A DNA stretch of 64,000 bases from Oegoconia quadripuncta (Eukaryota > Arthropoda > Insecta > Lepidoptera > Autostichidae), in contig OX438743.1 in NCBI GenBank assembly GCA_949316235.1, positions 43,253,440 through 43,317,439 on the forward strand, read 5' to 3'. Below the pieces are notes generated by a model. That model ran no database searches. It was not told where the DNA came from and saw only the letters and a program-made list of their open reading frames with translations. Position 1 is the stretch's first letter. Each line of letters begins with the position of its first letter. Made by a program: the position numbers and the translations under genes. Of this stretch, positions 11,933-21,862 are shown piece by piece.

Positions 11933-12990
11933 CTGAATGTAACACAAGTAGTTCGTAGTAATTAATAACCAAAGCAAAATCTGTCGCAAATGTTGCATGT
12001 ATTACCTGCACATTAACTATTTGATGGACAATCCCACCTTCACACTCCTCTCACTGAAACTCCTATAAGTAAGATCAACAGTGGCACAGAATTAATATAA
12101 TACATTGGCACCTACTCGACACGGCGCCTACTGAAGGTAGACGGTGCCAGTGCCTGTGCAAGTGTGCATGCCACAGCGTTTTGTCACGATTAGCAGAATG
12201 ATAAGATTTGCTTTTAAATGAGAAAAAAATACAACTACAAAATAATAACTTACTCTTTTAGTAACTCGCAACTGTTTAGGATATTTCTGTTCACATCAGT
12301 ATGAATCAGCTGTCTTGACCATGCATTTCGAGGAAAGCTTTACAATTTGCAAGGGTAGGCACTGCCTGTATGGCGGGCACACCATGGACGGAGCCCTACG
12401 TGACTATTGCTACCTTTAGGACCCATTAAAGAAAGAAATGGGGTGTGAGATTAGGAAAAGAAGTTTCCCACTTCCCCCTCGGCAAATGGGAGTGTAGCTA
12501 ATGAAATTACTTGATGTACAGACAACATACGTACACGCGGCCGCACGACGACTAAATTAATAGATAACATTTGCAGTGCAGGGCTAAGGTATTTAATACT
12601 TTTGTAATTTTCTATACGTTATTCGTCATAGACAGATAAGAAGAAATTGTAACTCTCGTGTCTTTTATAACATATTATACCTAAAGGTACATAAGTAATT
12701 AACTAAGTTGAGTTTCGATTTTTAGAATAGAAGAAATAGGCAATGTTCCGCTCTTAAATTTCGATAAAACCTTAAAAAAATAACAACGTAAACCTTTCTG
12801 GGGTGCTAGATTAGAAGACAATATCTCGGGCCGAAATGTCAGATATAGAGACAAAGTCTCGCTGCGTTCACATCTCAGATAGTGTCGTACGGCCAGCTTA
12901 CACTGCTTTCGACTGTGCCTAGCACGTACAGGCTATAGAAAAAAAATAAACGGGATACTATTTAGTTTTGTTGGACATAGGTAGGTAATG

Positions 12991-13071
12991 TTAGTCTTTC
13001 GTCTTCAGATGCTTAGAAGTTCCCTTCGTTCTCTTCCATTTCATCCGACGATTTTGGAACCACACTTTCAC
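12991..13071 (-). CDS. btn: btn exon 3 (homeodomain recognition helix and C-terminus)
   Basis: After the acceptor TTTTTTGCAG (ending at 13072) the exon reads [17 protein letters not shown], then a short basic tail TSKHLKTKD and stop TAA at 12993-12991. It carries helix 3 of the homeodomain. The split between Q43 and V44 lies within the homeobox. Confidence 0.92.
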   Translation of the reverse strand: MKVWFQNRRMKWKRTKGTSKHLKTKD

Positions 13072-16000
13072 CTGCAAAAAATAATGTAATTCCTAATTAA
13101 TGACATACATGCTGATAATGGTGTCGATTCGGATGTACACCAACTAAACTAAAACCAGTTATAGAGTAGTACTGTACTTTCTCTCTGAAACAGTATCTAA
13201 CGATGCGACGGCACTACTCCGAACTATAAGTTAATGATAACTTGCTGATAAGTTCGGGATAGTCGATAAACTTTAATGTCTTGTTTCACATATAAGTACG
13301 GCTGCCATGTTCGTAAATAGGTAGCTACAGTCCTTAATTATCAGCTAGTTAAATTCGAAGGCTTTCGGGTTCCCACAAGAAGCTGCCAAAATCTTCCGTA
13401 AGGCATTCTGCCAGTTTACTGAACGATACTTAATAAAAAAAACACAAAATCCGCAGAAGAAAGAGTCACAGACTAAGCCTCGAGGATTAGTGGCAGTGGG
13501 CAGCACATAGCTCGAAGAACTGATGGCTGTTGGGGCACTAGTGGAAAAATGTCAAACCACAAGGTGAGCGGACGATCTGATGAAGATTTCAGGATCTCTC
13601 TGAATTAAGGATGCTCCAACATCATTGTTTCAACATCGATGGGAAATATCGTAACATCGATGGCACGACACATCATCGAAATTTGGACATATATTAACGG
13701 AACGCTTCCAATGATTATCAAATTCTAAACCAAAACACGAAAATAAATACTAAATTGAATAATTTCTTTGTTTAATTAAAAAAATCCTATGGATACGGTT
13801 GCTTTATGTATTGATGTTGGCCGACATCGATGTCATTATCGATGCCATCATCGATGTTTTTGCTACCATCATCCCTACTCTGGATGCAGGCCGCTTTCAA
13901 CCGGTCGCTTTAGAAATCTATAAAAGCCGCTTTCAAAACACTATTTCATTATAATAATTACGTCATTCGGGATTCGTGAACCTATTTGTTACCTACTTGT
14001 CTCTCGGTGAGATGCAACGCGACGGCGATCTCGTATCTGCGCAGGCGCGTGAGGTAGTTGGCGCGCGCGAACTCCGCCTCGAGGCTGCGTATCTGTGGTT
14101 TGCTGAACGCCGTGCGCTCCTTGCGGCCCGCCGTCTCCGACCGCACCTCTGTCACAAAGAACATCTGTTAACAATGTGTAAAATAAATCAGACACTCTAA
14201 TGGCCCAGTCCCAAACTAAACCTTATTATGTTTAATATGTATACATATATGTCGGTGTTACCGTGGGACGGTGCCAGCCCTCTTCGTGGTACTCGGACAA
14301 GATAGTATCATCAGTGACCATGGAACCTGTTACTACCGAGTGAAGGGTAAACATATTTGGATGCCCCTCACGCCATCCAACTCGGCCCTCGCATGCAATC
14401 AGTGAGATTCATTCGGACTAAAATCCCTCCTGCTCAAATTCCATAATCAGCACTTTACTCACTCACTGGATCCCTCCAAGCGTCGATGATAATACGTTAC
14501 TTACAGTCACTTACGGGGTGTAAGTAAGTGTAACAACTTTATATATACCGGTACGTCTTTGACGGTAGACAGCAATATCTATTCACAGCGCACACGCCAT
14601 ATAACTACTCTGTCCATGAGCCTACGTACTTATTTATAATAAGTAAATTAAAGTTGTTACAGGGGTGTAAGTGACTTATGTAAGTAACCTATTATCATCG
14701 ACGCTTGGAGGGATCCAGTGAGAAGTTAATTTTAAAAGTAACCCCTTGATAAAAGTTTCAGCGAATTTAAGAACTAATAAGGGAAGCACATGAAAAGAGC
14801 TGTGTTCAAGTTTTTTTTATTATGTGATTTGGTCCAGCAGACATTAAAAAATATTTCATGTGAAACCTTGAAAATATATTCCGTTTTCCAAATGAAAAAC
14901 AATTTGGAAATAGCTATAGAATCTTAGGAGTTGATACATATGATTAACGAAGAAAAACATCTCCAATTTCATAGGTAAAGACCTATTATCTAATATCAGT
15001 TGCAACGACAATAAAGGTGTAAATTTTTCGTACACTTGTACCTACCTCCTCCGTGGGTCAATGTAAATAACATTGGGTTTACGATTCGGAGGTCGCGTGT
15101 TCGATCCCAGCGGGGTCCATGTTTAGTACCGGTTTGGTTGATGGTAGGGCATTTTAAATATCCGCCTGGCTAGCTACCACCATCTTATCTAAATCTGCCA
15201 CCAAACAGCAATATAGCATTGCCAGAGATAAGATAGTTAGTTCGCCAATTAGAATGGGGTTTCCGGGTCAGTATACTTCCAACTTCGACCTCATCTTCAC
15301 TTAACATCAGGTGTGATTGAGATCAAGAGCTAACCCGTTGTGCATAAAAAAAACTTATGAAGTTATAGGCAGATAGTTAAATTAGCCTTTCAATGGAATG
15401 CTTAGACGAATCGTTATAATGTGACCGACATTTCCTGCAATCTGCCTTATTGCAATGTAATCTCGCCTTTAGAAGCACGGCGCCTGCACCTAATGGATAA
15501 CAAATGTAGGTGTACTACCCGTGAGCTGCGCAAGCGCCGGTAACAGTGTTTATTTACGCCAGTTTATGACTGTTTGCAATGAAACGCATCCTGATCGCGC
15601 AGGTGTGGTTTACAGCTTAGGTCTAGCCATCTTTCTTTATATAAAGTAGGTACTAGATATCCGCCGCGACTTAGTCTGTATGGATCGCGAAATAAAAACT
15701 AATTTTTTTTCACTGCAAAATGAAGCAAAAGGGAATTACTAATAAAGTTGAAATCATCCAATCTAATTGTTATTTTAAATTTTTCAAGGTGACTGTACTA
15801 ACAAAGATGGACCTTATTGTCTGGAAAAATAAATGATTTATTAGTAATTTGATGATTTCTTGCTTTAAATAACAATTAAGAGTATATTTATCCCGCACGT
15901 TATTCAAACCTTCAAGTCCAAATTTTTCGACATGAATAAACCGATTATAATTCAATAATTACACGCATATCGTATATGTACGTGACATATATTAAAAAAC

Positions 16001-19000
16001 TTCAACTAAGTATTCAACTGCTCAATTAGATGGTAACAGAAAAAGTGCAATATATTCTTTTAAATTCGATAATTTGAAATTGTTTTCTATTAGCTTTGTA
16101 GATCTTTGTATCCTGCTTATACGTAATGAAGTTTCATTAGAATCGGTCTATTCATATAGAAAAATTTTCACTTGAAATGATGAAACCTCTTAAGAAAAAT
16201 ATTGTAATATGTATTTATTTATTTACATAGTAGAGTCAACAAACGAATTTTAAATTTTATTCGTTAATCTAGTATCCATAGTACAAATGGTTATACTGTA
16301 ATACAAGCATTGCTTAGTTTGGGACGATGTTGGTGTAAGATTTCGAAATATTTATTTATTTAACTAAAAAAATTAAAAGCGACATTATGTTAGATTTTGT
16401 GTCTTCCTCTAATTTCAGTTATTTTATTTTTTTTAATTATGCGTGCGTTCACAGTTATAAAATAAGAAAATCGAATTACAGTAACATTTTCTTTCTCCAA
16501 ATTAAAACTTTAAGATTGGTACGAAGTAAAAATCGATCGTTTACTGGACTAACCGAATTGGAAAGTGGTTCAAGTGAGTGATTTTTTAAGTTCATACATA
16601 CATAAAGTCACGTCTCTTTCCCGTAGAGGTCGACAGAGACCTCATGCTTCCACTTGCAACGATCCTGTCACACCTCTTTTGCTTCATTCACTCTCATAAA
16701 TAAAATTAAAAAAATAAAAATAAAATATCTTTAGACATACACTCAGCGCCATCTAGTTCCACAGTAAGCAACTATAGGCTTGTGGTGTGGAATCCAGATG
16801 GTTGATATACTACATAAATATATTTTTGTAAATAAATACTTATTATAAATGATTGATAAGATTGTTCATACATGCTCGTCGGTTTAGGGTACTCTTGATT
16901 TAGCCTTTCTTTAAGACGTCCCCGATTTCTTCTTCTTCTTCTTATTTTTGAGGATGGCAACCAGTCAACCTCATTGTCGAGGGACATTACTGCCAGTTTC
17001 GAGTGAAAATTTTTATTTATCTTATTTCTTCAGTTTATAGGTCAGTCTCAATCAAAACAAGTAATTCGTCGTATACAGAGTCTAGTCACGGTCAAGTCAT
17101 TCTTCAGTAAAGTGGCAGGATGCTTTACAAAAGATTTTGGCGGCTTCTTGTGGGAACCCGAAAGCTCCGTTACGCACTTTAATTTACACTTCCCTTCACC
17201 TGTACACCAACACTAACGTTTGCTGCACAATATTCTGCCATTATTAAGCTTCAAAAGTTAGAATGCACAAATTTTAAGACTTATAAAGAAAAATGCTACT
17301 TCACTCGCCGAGTTCCCGCCGAAAAGCCCGTCCCCGATTTAATCATGGTATGTTCGTCGTGGTCTTCCCCTACTAACACTACCATCATCATTCGCTTCGT
17401 ATGTCTCCTTCCTTAGTCTTCTATTGTCCAAGCCATCTCAGCATACCTTTTTCAATCTTTCATTACGTCTTCTTTCACACTTCTTTACCCCCTAATTACA
17501 CTATTCCTGATTCTATCTTTCAAAGTCACCCCATTTAAGTTCGTTTAAGAATTATACGAAAATTGCATTTGAATTTTTGATAGTTCATATCATTCGCATT
17601 CCTAGCCTAATATAATAAATCTGGATAGAGCTAAGACAGCCATTCTCAGGGTTGCGACTTTTAAACCCTTTCTTTTCTCATCCGTGTAACTACACTGGTT
17701 ATCAAAAAAAATCGACCCACACTATAAATCTCTATGCTCCTATATTTCTGGGTTTAGACAATATGTAGTTAGTAACTCTATAGCATGTAGGTTTGTTTAT
17801 AGGGTGTATTATTATTAAGGAGATCACTTTATTATTGGGAGAAAGAGATGTATACACGTATGTATCCTCTCATCGCATCTTGCTGAGTACTCCTATTAAT
17901 TATAATTCAATCAATCAATCATATACGCTTTATTGTTTAAATAAGGAAAGTACATTTGTTATTTATATGTATATTTGTTTACTAGTGTCCGTGCGTCATT
18001 TGGAAGTTCCACTGAAAACCAGCGTTGTAATGAACGGCTACAACCCATGCTGAGTTGGGGACCTTTTTGACTCCACCTAGCGACACCGACACCGTTAACG
18101 GCCTCCGTGGCTCAATGTAAACAACATTGGGTTTACGATGCGGAGGTTGCGGGTTCGATCCCCAGCGGGGTACATGTTTAAGTACTCGGTTTGGTTGGTG
18201 GTAGGGCATTTTAAATGTCCGCCTGGCTAACTACCACCATCTTATCTAAATCTGCCGCCAAGCAGCAATGTTAATAGCATTGTCGTGTTCCGGTTGTGAG
18301 AGATAAGATAGCCAGTCCCCCAAATGTGTTGGTGTTTCTTGGTCAGTACGCTTCCATCTTCGACCTCATCTTCACTTAACATCAGGTGTGATTGAGGTCA
18401 AGTACCAACCCGTTATGCATAAAAAAAAAACCGACAATCAGATGGCAAACACAATGTTAGTTTTTGCATGTGTCTCGACTGTGTAATATTTGTACCTGAT
18501 TGTTTGTGTTATGTTATGTATGTATGTATGAGATGAGATTAAATAAATTTTTCTTTCTTTCTTTCCTCGCTTGTTCAAAAGGTTCCTGTTGATATACAAA
18601 ATCAAGTAACGCGTTATGCATAAAAAAAGTATTTTTACAATTTATGATTCGACAAAAAAATTATAATAATAAACTGGATATCGCTGAGCGGTTCATGTCC
18701 AACCATCATTGTCATTTAAATATAAATTTCATAATAGCCATTGGCAAATAGTTGTTTTTTACATATTACGTCATCCAGCCAGATATACCTACAAACCAAC
18801 TGTGTTAAAAGCTAAATATCTTCAAAACGGCTTAGCCGATTTCCATTTTAAGAGGGTTTAACCCACACGGCATTCCACATAGACTATCAAGTCCAAATTT
18901 TTCGAAATGAATAGACCGATTCTATTGAAACTTTGTACGTATAAGCGTGATATATATCTAAAAACTTAATAGAAAATATTTTAAAGAATATATTGCATGT

Positions 19001-20443
19001 TTTCTGTTACTATGGAAAACTTAAAATCGCTGTAATTTTAGTTCTACTCCTCTTTGAAATCCTCTACTGGCTTTTTAGATATGTACAGGGTGAAATTTAA
19101 TTCGTCGAAGTCCCCAACCCGCATTAGGCCAGCGTGGTGGACTATGACTCATACTCCCTCATTATACGAGGGCCTATATCCCTGCAGTGGGATGTTTACG
19201 GGCTGATGATGATATAAATACATATATATCCATGGACCACGAACCCTGGACATACACACATATTTCGGACACATACACCAATCATCTAGTACGTAACTAA
19301 GCAAAGCTTTTACTGTGGATACTAGATAACGGATAAACATACATAAATATTTATACAGGGTGAATTTGAATTCGTGTAATTCCCTTTAACTGGTGACGAC
19401 CTCTTGATTACGAACAACTTTCCCTAAGGAACAATACTCGCATTCGATCAAAATCTTTTCGATTACATACACAGTAAACCATTCTGTAACCAACTTTAGC
19501 ATGGATGTCCAACAATTTTCGGCTGGTGACTCCACTACTGATTACGAACAACTTTCCAATAGGAACCATAGACGAATTTAGAGGAAAATTTTTGGACTGG
19601 AATTACACGTACGACCACCCTGTGGAACGGACTTCCGGCAGCGGTATTCCCGAACGAGTACGACATTGGAACCTTCAAGAAACGAGCCTACACCTTCCTC
19701 AAAGGCCGGCAACGCATCTGTGATGGTGACGGCGGCGGTGATTGCTTTCCATCACGTGACCCACATGCTCGTTTGCCGCCCTCTAATATAAAAAAAAAAA
19801 AAAACACTGGTTCCTTGGGGAATGTTGTTTACAATCAAGAGTGACGTCACCAGTTATTGGGAATTACACGAATTCAAATTCACCCTGTATACGTGCTTAA
19901 GGATTATAAAGTTTCGTTAGAAACGGTTTATTCGTTTCGAAAAATTTGGATTGTAAGTTTGCATATAATATTGTGCGGGATAACTACAACCATGATTTAC
20001 ATCTTGAACCATTTCGCGGCCACTAGCGTTCGAAAATAAAAAAATGGTTTTCAAATCGCCATAAACGATTTGGCGCTGCAATGTTACAGAGAGACAGATA
20101 CAGACACAGACAAACTAGGCTTCAAACTTTTAACACACTTTTTACATTGTAGAATAAACTATATAATTACACTTTGTATAAAAAATACTTAGGTACCTTC
20201 CTCACTGAAAGTGGACGATGTCCCACCTTCCACATCGCCCTCTTCCTTCACCAACACCTGGTTCCACTCCCACTGCTGGTCTCTCTCGTACACAGCCCCC
20301 GAGTCGGGCTCCTGAGTGTAGAACACTGGCAGTGTGTGGTAATACTCCTGGCTCTCTTGGGAGTAAAGGTCGAAATAGACTTCTTGGGCCTGATATTTTT
20401 CAGCTTCCTCATTTTGTAGGAAAGTTGTTCTCCAATACTCCAT
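12991..20443 (-). CDS. btn: Meox/buttonless-class homeobox transcription factor (3 exons)
   Basis: Three minus-strand exons join in phase: 20443-20197 (ATG, 82 codons plus 1 nt), 14148-13997 (152 nt) and 13071-12991 (ending TAA), giving 159 aa. The frame contains a full 60-residue homeodomain (about residues 90-149). It starts [19 protein letters not shown] and ends [13 protein letters not shown], with the usual Trp48, Phe49, Gln50, Asn51 and Arg53 in the recognition helix. The set [25 protein letters not shown] and [19 protein letters not shown] is the Meox/Mox signature, and Drosophila buttonless is the insect member of that class. The N-terminal 80 residues are acidic and rich in Tyr, Gln and Glu; only 11 residues follow the homeodomain. 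It is predicted to be a nuclear sequence-specific DNA-binding regulator of mesoderm-related cells by analogy with the family. The start is the first ATG in frame; an upstream GTG is not used. Intron 1 is about 6 kb and full of repeats. Confidence 0.88.
13119..13220. repeat. Left half of a TGGTGTCGATTCGG-family MITE
   Basis: TGGTGTCGATTCGGATGTAC followed by ACCAACTAAACTAAAACCAG matches the left arm of 33492-33643. No matching right arm was seen nearby, so the element is truncated. Confidence 0.55.
13484..13950 (+). pseudogene. Decayed LINE reverse-transcriptase 3' coding remnant, interrupted
   Basis: Plus-strand pieces resemble the 3' end of RTE-like LINE ORF2. 'CACATAGCTCGAAGAACTGA' corresponds to an HIARRTDG motif and 'TGGATGCAGGCCGCTTTCAA' to a WMQAAF motif. 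The same coding segment appears on the minus strand at 33808-33920 and 29190-29335. Frameshifts and a 272-bp MITE break it. It is about 80 codons of remnant without function. Confidence 0.6.
13606..13877. mobile_element. hAT-like MITE (272 bp) with ATCGATG motifs
   Basis: The ends are TAAGGATG and CATCCCTA, an imperfect TAGGGATG inverted repeat. The flanking 8-mers CTCTGAAT (13598-13605) and CTCTGGAT (13878-13885) are a one-mismatch 8-bp target duplication, the length made by hAT transposases. ACATCGATG or its complement recurs several times in both arms. It interrupts the LINE remnant, which reads across when the insert is ignored. Confidence 0.75.
13997..14148 (-). CDS. btn: btn exon 2 (homeodomain helices 1 and 2)
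   Basis: The exon starts after TTCTTTGTGACAG, which supplies the two bases needed to complete the codon left by exon 1. An alternative AACAG acceptor 16 nt upstream would break the frame. It encodes EVRSETAG then homeodomain residues [15 protein letters not shown] to LTERQ, and ends at CAA|GTAGGT. The exon is GC-rich in an AT-rich setting. Confidence 0.9.
14464..14720. mobile_element. MITE of about 257 bp (CACTGGATCCCTCC ends)
   Basis: The left arm CACTGGATCCCTCCAAGCGT, continuing CGATGATAAT, is mirrored at the right as ATTATCATCG and ACGCTTGGAGGGATCCAGTG. Inner blocks (GTAAGT and AGTGACTTA types) also mirror. Non-coding. The superfamily is undetermined. Confidence 0.8.
14726..15010 (+). repeat. 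Dispersed repeat of about 285 bp, second copy at 47050
   Basis: TTTTAAAAGTAACC, GGGAAGCACATGAAAAGAG, CATGTGAAACCTTGAAA and ACATATGATTAACGAAGAAA occur in the same order and spacing at 47050-47330. The copies are clearly homologous with scattered substitutions. No frame or terminal repeat was seen. Confidence 0.7.
15046..15353 (+). repeat. SINE family B, full-length
   Basis: tRNA-derived head (CTCCGTGGGTCAATGTAA, box B GTTCGATCCCAGCGGGGTC) and the body GGTTGATGGTAGGGCATTTT, TCCGCCTGGCTAGCTACCAC. The 3' end is TCACTTAACATCAGGTGTGA, ending GTTGTGCATAAAAAAAA. The family B copies are about 310-330 bp. Confidence 0.85.
15885..16180. repeat. Dispersed AAGTCCAAATTTTTCG repeat
   Basis: Contains TTCAAGTCCAAATTTTTCGA with TAAACCGATT, and a diverged opposite-orientation block (AATGAAGTTTCATTAGAATC). 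Related blocks occur near 18880, 19900, 29880 and 40140. Non-coding; family unknown. Confidence 0.45.
16250..16360 (+). repeat. SINE family A, 3' fragment
   Basis: Carries the A-family 3' half (CTAGTATCCATAGTAC, GCTTAGTTTGGGACGATG, TATTTATTTATTTA) without the tRNA head. Confidence 0.6.
16725..16850 (-). repeat. SINE family C, 3' half
   Basis: The minus-strand C-family 3' half (CATCTGGATTCCACACC to GATGGCGCTGAGTGTATGTC) is present. The tRNA head is missing. Confidence 0.65.
18101..18431 (+). repeat. SINE family B, full-length
   Basis: Head GCCTCCGTGGCTCAATGTAA, box B GGTTCGATCCCCAGCGGGG, body TCCGCCTGGCTAACTACCAC and tail GTTATGCATAAAAAAAAAA. This is one of the best preserved copies. Confidence 0.88.
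18780..19090 (+). repeat. Dispersed AAGTCCAAATTTTTCG repeat
   Basis: Contains CAAGTCCAAATTTTTCGAAA and ACCGATTCTATTGAAACTTT, and 'TTTTCTGTTACTATGGAAAA', which also occurs near 29780. Non-coding and diverged. Confidence 0.5.
19115..19215 (+). repeat. LINE-type 3' tail repeat
   Basis: GTCCCCAACCCGCATTAGGC, GTGGTGGACTATGACTCATA, CCCTGCAGTGGGATGTTTAC, ending GGGCTGATGATGAT. Same unit as at 285. Confidence 0.65.
19245..19352 (-). repeat. SINE family A, 3' half
   Basis: The minus strand reads the A-family 3' half (ATCCGTTATCTAGTATCCAC, GCTTAGTTACGTACTAGATG, GTGTCCGAAATATG). The copy is cut at its internal ATTTAT by the CAGGGTG element that follows. Confidence 0.65.
19356..19886. mobile_element. 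CAGGGTGAA inverted-repeat element containing a LINE tail
   Basis: CAGGGTGAATTTGAATTCGT (19357 region) is mirrored at the right end as ACGAATTCAAATTCACCCTG, flanked by TATA on the left and TATAC on the right. Inner arms (ACTGGTGACGACCTCTTGAT versus ATCAAGAGTGACGTCACCAG) also mirror. A poly(A)-ended LINE 3' fragment lies inside. A Tc1/mariner-like TA duplication is possible but not proven. Confidence 0.65.
19600..19804 (+). pseudogene. Jockey/CR1-type LINE ORF2 3' end with poly(A)
   Basis: Plus-strand remnant reading, across a frame change, like the C-terminus of a non-LTR reverse transcriptase ([21 protein letters not shown] pattern). It is followed by GACCCACATGCTCGTTTGCC and poly(A) ending at 19804. 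A related minus-strand tail is at 22945-23330. Truncated and non-functional. Confidence 0.6.
20197..20443 (-). CDS. btn: btn exon 1 (N-terminal acidic region)
   Basis: It starts at ATG 20443-20441 ([17 protein letters not shown]) and ends GAG GAA G|GTACCT. It encodes 82 residues plus one base, rich in Glu, Gln, Tyr and Ser, with no known domain. Phase 1 matches exon 2 exactly. The link to exon 2 over a 6-kb intron is inferred from phase, strand and coding composition. Confidence 0.8.
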
Positions 20444-21559
20444 TATAGTTAGTTGATTCGACACATGATTAAATATAGGATCTAATTAGGTATTGTTTAA
20501 ATTCAAAAATAGTGAAAAAAGGATCAGCAATTTCTCGCGGACCTGATACGTTTTGGGTTAAAAATTAGGGCCATCTCTACTAGAACAATTGATGTTATTT
20601 TGAGATCTTTTATCACACGATTTGGTTTATATTAATGCTTTTTAGAAACAACACTAAAATCATGGGTTATTTTATAGACACGCGTACTTCCTTCAGCACA
20701 GTTAGTGGTGTGAACGTAAACTGCCACGACGAAACTCCTGCGCACAATGTGGGAATTGTGGGATCTTGTAAGGCGGGGCACATTGGGCGGAGACAGGCGT
20801 CTAATTGGATGGATCATTTACTGTGAGGTTTAGTGAACGAGCTGTTTGTTTAATTAGAATTTAAAAACTAGCCAAGTGCGAGTCGGGCGGCTCTCGGGCA
20901 ATGAGTGTTCCGTACTTCAGTCCTAAATTATTAGTCTCAGTGAACACGTGATTGTGTAGGTCCAAAGATTTCCAACTAACAAGTTGTGTACTTTTCGCTG
21001 AAAGGTTCGATGTTTTTACCCGACAGATCAAAAAGGAAGGGTAATGTTTTTCGAGTTTATGTATGTATGTAATTTTATATGATGTAGCCAATTTTTAAGT
21101 GACTGGCTGGACCGATTTTTAAGTGCAAAGTGTCGTTTGATTCGTCTTGATCCTTAGAGTATCACAGGATACATTTTAAGGTAAAAAATCGAACAGGGCG
21201 CCCGCGTGATAGAAAATATGCAGTCGGGTTTTTTCGTTTTTAAATACTTAAATAGTTAATTCTATCACAAATAGTATAGTAATGTAACGACTAATGTAAT
21301 AATTGATCGAGAGGATAAGATAATTGGATCAATCAGCCTGTGATACGACCGCTTGAGTCAGATGCGCCGCCGTCCTAGTTACATGTGCCATTAGCATTTC
21401 CTACGCTTGATACTTTGAAGTGCATGTACTCATACAACCCTAACCTAACTATATTAAATATTACAAGTCCTAATCGATGTATTTTTTTGAAGTAGTTCCT
21501 GATAGAGGAATATTGTTCCAAGTCGCATTTGCTGCAACATTTGGCGCTTGTTAGTCGTT

Positions 21560-21862
21560 GACGGCGGATTGGTGTGTAGTATTCAGTGACCCTATCAGCG
21601 AAACCAACGGTTGCGGGTTCGAATCCCGCGAGGGGTAAATGTTTGTGTGATGAATACGAACATTTATTCCCGAGACATGGATGTTTATATAAATATTTAT
21701 GTATGTATCAGGTGTGATTGAGGTCAAGTACCAACCCGTTGTGCATTAAAAAATAATGTTTATCCGTTATCTAGTATCCATAGTACCTACAAGCTTTGCT
21801 TAGTTTGGGACTAGATGATTGGTGTAAGTGTCCGAAATATTTAGGTATTTATTATTATTAAG
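21560..21862 (+). repeat. SINE family A, near full-length, with nested SINE B fragment
   Basis: The head has box B GGTTCGAATCCCGCGAGGGG and the body matches 773-1015. The body is interrupted at 21717-21755 by a 5'-truncated SINE B tail. The right end is GTGTCCGAAATATTTAGG and an ATT repeat. Confidence 0.8.
21717..21755 (+). repeat. SINE B 3' fragment inserted in SINE A
   Basis: ATCAGGTGTGATTGAGGTCA then AGTACCAACCCGTTGTGCAT and an A-rich end, identical in order to the SINE B 3' end. ATGT flanks both sides (21713-21716 and 21756-21759), a likely short target duplication. Confidence 0.75.

Larger units (their letters stand above)
2900..12990. other. Gene-free interval with SINEs and MITEs
   Basis: No credible coding exon was found on either strand. 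Open frames here are short and lack codon bias. Contents listed separately: MITE 3043-3364, SINE pieces at 4011, 4489, 6021 and 6614, an inverted repeat at 7959-8096, a GC-rich patch at 9420-9660, a repeat shared with 57400 and a MITE at 11744-11932. The remainder shows nothing I can name. Confidence 0.6.
13072..13996 (-). other. btn intron 2 with LINE piece and hAT-like MITE
   Basis: Donor GTAGGTAAC follows the CAA codon at 13997, and the acceptor is TTTTTTGCAG. The intron contains a decayed RTE-like LINE 3' coding piece (about 13484-13597 and 13886-13950), split by the MITE at 13606-13877, and the left half of a TGGTGTCGATTCGG MITE at 13119. Confidence 0.75.
14149..20196 (-). other. btn intron 1, repeat-filled
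   Basis: About 6 kb. Contents: MITE 14464-14720, dispersed repeat 14726-15010, SINE B copies at 15046 and 18101, SINE A pieces at 16250 and 19245, SINE C piece at 16725, a dispersed AAGTCCAAATTTTTCG repeat at 15885 and 18780, and a CAGGGTG inverted-repeat element holding a LINE tail at 19356-19886. The parts between show nothing I can name. Confidence 0.7.

Noticed and set aside
14162..14164. ATG just after AACAG as start of the homeobox exon
   Set aside because: The upstream exon phase fits only the acceptor 16 nt further down (GTGACAG at 14149), and the MFFVT residues are not needed.
20632..20826. Overlapping frames on both strands near the btn start
   Set aside because: Short, no motif, and in the expected promoter/5' UTR region of btn.
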